From the NCBI RefSeq assembly GCF_023101185.1, contig NZ_CP078077.1:2385630-2449629 (forward strand): a DNA stretch of 64,000 nt, read 5' to 3'. Below, one piece after another: positions 61,536 to 64,000 of the stretch (position 1 is its first letter; each line of letters begins with the position of its first letter). The notes beneath the pieces are model-generated. The model was not told the origin of the DNA. It saw only the letters and a list, made by a program, of their open reading frames with translations, and ran no database searches. The DNA comes from Microbacterium galbinum. GTDB taxonomy: Bacteria; Actinomycetota; Actinomycetes; Actinomycetales; Microbacteriaceae. The translations under genes and the position numbers were made by a program.

Positions 61536-62189
61536 ATGGCTGACATTCAGATCTTCGAACCCGCAGGACGCGCGATCCCCTTCACCGCAGAGGGTGAGGG
61601 CCCCGCACTGATCCTGATCGCCGGGCACGGTCTGAATGTCACTTACCTCGAGCTGCTGTCGCACTCCGTGTCGGAGGAGGACTTCCGGGTCGTGAGCATC
61701 GGCTCGCGTCGCCCCTCGGATGCCGCGGTCGCGATGCACGACCTCGCGCAGGACGTCGTCGACGTCATGTCGCACCTCTCGATCTCGGATGCCTGGGTCG
61801 GAGGTCACGCCTTCGGCGGTGCGGTGGCACGCGTCGTCGCTCTCGACCACCACGATCGCGTCAACGGCGTGCTCCTGCTCGGCGTGGACGAGACCGGCCC
61901 TTCGGCCGAGGCGCTCGCCGCGATCCCCGCCCCGGCCCGCGACGCCGAGGTCGACGCGCTGCAGGCCGCCGCGTGGGAGACCCCCGCTCCGCTCGCCGAG
62001 GGACTCCCGGTGCTCGTGGTGCAGGGCACCGACGACCCGATCGCTCCGGTCGTCAACGGCGAGAAGCTGCAGGCCGTAGCCCCCGACCGCGTCAGCGTCG
62101 TGGGCGTCGACGGCGGCGGATACCTCTTCCCGTTCACCCACATGGGGGCGACCTCCTGGGCGATCGAGGACTACCTCGACTGGGACTGA
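61536..62189 (+). CDS. Alpha/beta hydrolase-fold protein lacking the nucleophile
   Basis: 217 residues. The fold is intact: ALILIAGHG, the elbow region AWVGGHAFGGAVARV, the acid strand LVVQGTDDPIAP (Asp166/167) and the His in FTHMGATSW (His202). In the elbow, the nucleophile position (Gly-x-Ser-x-Gly) is Ala92, encoded by GCC. The other two triad positions survive, so this is probably a non-hydrolytic binding or decarboxylase-like relative. AAAGGAG lies upstream of ATG 61536. A possible iron box precedes it. Confidence 0.85.
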   Translation: MADIQIFEPAGRAIPFTAEGEGPALILIAGHGLNVTYLELLSHSVSEEDFRVVSIGSRRPSDAAVAMHDLAQDVVDVMSHLSISDAWVGGHAFGGAVARVVALDHHDRVNGVLLLGVDETGPSAEALAAIPAPARDAEVDALQAAAWETPAPLAEGLPVLVVQGTDDPIAPVVNGEKLQAVAPDRVSVVGVDGGGYLFPFTHMGATSWAIEDYLDWD

Positions 62190-62214
62190 CCTCTCGGGCT
62201 GAGAGGATGGTCTG

Positions 62215-63879
62215 ATGACCGCCACCCTCGTCGCCCAGAACCTCTCCGGTGGGTACGGCCACCGCGTCCTCTTCGAGGGTGTCGACCTGACGGTCGCTCC
62301 CGGCGACGTCATCGGCGTGGTGGGCGCGAACGGCGCCGGCAAGTCCACCCTCCTGCGCCTGCTCGCGGGGGCGGATGCTCCGATCGAGGGGAGCGTCGCG
62401 CTCGCGCCGGCCGACGCCTTCGTCGGGTGGCTGCCGCAGGAGCACGAGCGCATCGCGGGCGAGACCGTCGCGGAGTACATCGCGCGTCGCACGGGCTGTG
62501 CCGAAGCGACGAGACAGATGGATGCCGCGGCCGAGGCTCTCGGCGATCCCTCGCTCGCGGCCCCCGGTGTCGACCCGGCCGATGCCTATTCGACCGCTCT
62601 CGACCGTTGGCTCGCGAGCGGGGCGGCCGACCTCGACGAACGTCTGCCGGCGGTGCTGGCCGATCTCGGGTCGTCGAGCGGCGGCGCGCTGACCCCCGAA
62701 TCGATGATGACGGCGCTCTCTGGCGGCCAGGCGGCGCGGGTCGGTCTGGCGGCGCTGCTGCTCTCGAGGTTCGACGTCGTGCTGCTCGACGAGCCCACGA
62801 ACGACCTCGATCTCGACGGCCTGGATCGGTTGGAGGCGTTCGTGCGAGGTCTCCGCGGCGGCGTGGTGCTGGTCAGCCACGACCGCGAGTTCTTGGCGCG
62901 CAGCGTGACGAAGGTGCTCGAGCTCGACCTCGCGCAGGGGACCAACCGCCTCTACGGCGGCGGGTACGACGCGTTCATCGAGGAGCGCGCGACGGTCAAG
63001 CGACATCTGCGCGAGCAGTACGACGAGTTCGCCGAGAAGAAGGCCGATCTGGTCGCCCGGGCGCGGACGCAGCGCGAGTGGTCGAGCCAGGGCGTGCGCA
63101 ACGCCATGAAGAAGTCTCCCGACAACGACAAGATCAAGCGCAAGGCGTCTATGGAGTCGAGCGAGAAGCAGGCTCAGAAGGTGCGCCAGATGGAGAGCCG
63201 CATCGCGCGCCTCGACGAGGTCGAGGAGCCCCGTAAGGAGTGGAAGCTCGAGTTCACGATCGGGTCCGCACCGCGCTCCAGCACCGTCGTGTCGACGCTG
63301 AACGGGGTGGTCGTGCGACAGGGGGCCTTCACGCTCGGACCGGTGACGCTCCAGGTCGACGCGGGCGACCGCATCGGGATCACGGGTCTGAACGGTGCGG
63401 GAAAGTCGACGCTTCTGCGAACCCTTCTCGGCACGCGCAGCCCCGACGAGGGGAGCGCGAGCCTCGGCAGCAGCGTGCAGATCGGCGAGATCGACCAGGC
63501 GCGCTCCCTCCTCGTCGGCGACGCGGCGCTCGCGGATGCCTTCGAACTGCTCGTGCCCGAGATGGCGTCGGCCGACGTGCGCACGCTGCTCGCCAAGTTC
63601 GGGCTCAAGGCCGACCACGTCACTCGGCCGGTCGATGGGCTGTCTCCGGGGGAGCGCACCCGCGCGGCGCTCGCGCTGCTGCAGGCACGCGGTGTGAACC
63701 TGCTCGTGCTCGACGAGCCGACGAACCACCTGGATCTGCCGGCGATCGAGCAGCTCGAACAGGCCCTCGAGTCGTACACGGGCACGCTGCTGCTCGTCAC
63801 GCACGATCGGCGGATGCTCGACGCCGTCGAGACGAACCGGCGCTGGAACGTCACCGACGGGTACGTCGCCGAACTCTGA
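62215..63879 (+). CDS. ABC-F family ATPase
   Basis: 554 residues: two ABC domains in one soluble chain, no membrane segments. Walker A motifs are GANGAGKST (Lys43) and GLNGAGKST (Lys397); signatures are LSGGQAARVGLA and LSPGERTRAALA; both Walker B strands read LLDEPTNDLD/LVLDEPTNHLD. A basic linker (about 250-345, KKADLVARARTQREW to KQAQKVRQMESRIARLDEVEE) reaches the ribosome exit site in this family. Either a translation factor (EttA-like) or antibiotic-protection (ARE) protein; subgroup not decided. GAGGAT lies six bases before ATG 62215. Confidence 0.92.
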   Translation: MTATLVAQNLSGGYGHRVLFEGVDLTVAPGDVIGVVGANGAGKSTLLRLLAGADAPIEGSVALAPADAFVGWLPQEHERIAGETVAEYIARRTGCAEATRQMDAAAEALGDPSLAAPGVDPADAYSTALDRWLASGAADLDERLPAVLADLGSSSGGALTPESMMTALSGGQAARVGLAALLLSRFDVVLLDEPTNDLDLDGLDRLEAFVRGLRGGVVLVSHDREFLARSVTKVLELDLAQGTNRLYGGGYDAFIEERATVKRHLREQYDEFAEKKADLVARARTQREWSSQGVRNAMKKSPDNDKIKRKASMESSEKQAQKVRQMESRIARLDEVEEPRKEWKLEFTIGSAPRSSTVVSTLNGVVVRQGAFTLGPVTLQVDAGDRIGITGLNGAGKSTLLRTLLGTRSPDEGSASLGSSVQIGEIDQARSLLVGDAALADAFELLVPEMASADVRTLLAKFGLKADHVTRPVDGLSPGERTRAALALLQARGVNLLVLDEPTNHLDLPAIEQLEQALESYTGTLLLVTHDRRMLDAVETNRRWNVTDGYVAEL

Positions 63880-63882
63880 GCG

Positions 63883-64000
63883 TCAGCGCCCCTGACGCTT
63901 CTTATAGGGCTTGGGCTGGCCCTTCACGATCGGGGCTCTGCCTTTGCCCTTCGACGCCTTGGCCTTGCCGCCCGCCGGGGCGACGTTCTTCGGGGCGGGC
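63883..64000 (-). CDS. C-terminal tail of a Lys/Gly/Ala-rich protein (partial)
   Basis: The stop TGA is at 63883-63885 and the frame runs off the window. The visible 39 residues are basic and low in complexity (KAKASKGKG, then KGQPKPYKKRQGR), like tails of RNA-binding proteins such as helicases or pseudouridine enzymes. Only 3 bases separate it from the convergent ABC-F gene. Confidence 0.6.
   Translation of the reverse strand, partial: PAPKNVAPAGGKAKASKGKGRAPIVKGQPKPYKKRQGR

Overview
The window is chromosomal DNA from a high-GC actinobacterium, most likely Microbacterium or a close relative in Microbacteriaceae. The evidence is the strong G/C bias at third codon positions, families typical of Actinobacteria (DUF501, DUF4245, DUF4307, mycosin-like subtilase, PIN-PhoH), an xseA-xseB-DUF4245-fumC operon, and many genes whose start codon lies six bases after a TANNNT -10 element. 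I see no phage, insertion sequence, integrase or CRISPR array. Genes are densely packed, often with 1-4 base overlaps. The genus is inferred by eye, not from a database search.

Layout. 0-5.5 kb: small membrane protein, hexapeptide-repeat protein, a 980-residue phosphotransferase/class III aminotransferase fusion and an amino-acid permease. 5.6-11.7 kb: gdhA, ppc, nhaA, mazG. 11.8-20.3 kb: hisS, an SGNH hydrolase, a VOC protein, an AraC regulator, a second permease, a GntR/DUF1648/CPBP operon with a clear operator, and an O-methyltransferase. 20.4-26.8 kb: eno, FtsB-like, DUF501, mycosin-like protease, type II NADH dehydrogenase, then a yybP-ykoY manganese riboswitch ahead of an uncharacterised 261-residue protein. 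26.8-30.2 kb: tRNA-Leu(TAA), a PLP deaminase/aldolase with a sugar-lactone-oxidase-like flavoenzyme, and LemA. 30.2-37 kb: a YcaQ/AlkX-like DNA glycosylase, AI-2E-family protein, ilvA, greA, DUF4307, hemolysin III. 37.2-47.7 kb: isoprenyl diphosphate synthase, class V aminotransferase, PIN-PhoH, the fumC/carbonic anhydrase/DUF4245/xseB/xseA operon, ispH, an IclR regulator and a candidate small RNA. 47.8-54.3 kb: divergent fbaA and glpX, rmuC, an exonuclease, a methyltransferase, ychF. 54.4-58.6 kb is the most accessory-looking stretch: a DUF1877-like protein, a FitAB-type toxin-antitoxin pair, an alpha/beta hydrolase and a divergent condensation-domain/GNAT fusion. 58.3-64 kb: a lipoprotein/CDF/carboxyethylornithine-synthase-like operon, a hydrolase-fold protein lacking its nucleophile with a possible iron box, an ABC-F ATPase and the end of a basic protein.

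How the genes fit together. Much of the window is central metabolism: eno, fbaA, glpX, ppc, fumC, gdhA and ndh link glycolysis/gluconeogenesis, anaplerosis, nitrogen assimilation and respiration. The beta-carbonic anhydrase may supply bicarbonate for PEP carboxylase. ispH and the isoprenyl diphosphate synthase belong to the route to the cell-wall lipid carrier. The strongest lead for an undescribed system is the manganese riboswitch controlling an orphan protein (25.8-26.8 kb). Next come the candidate small RNA with interleaved helices (47.0-47.15 kb), the condensation/GNAT fusion (56.6-58.3 kb), and two genome-style signals: pervasive leaderless starts and an over-used CGGATGCC octamer.
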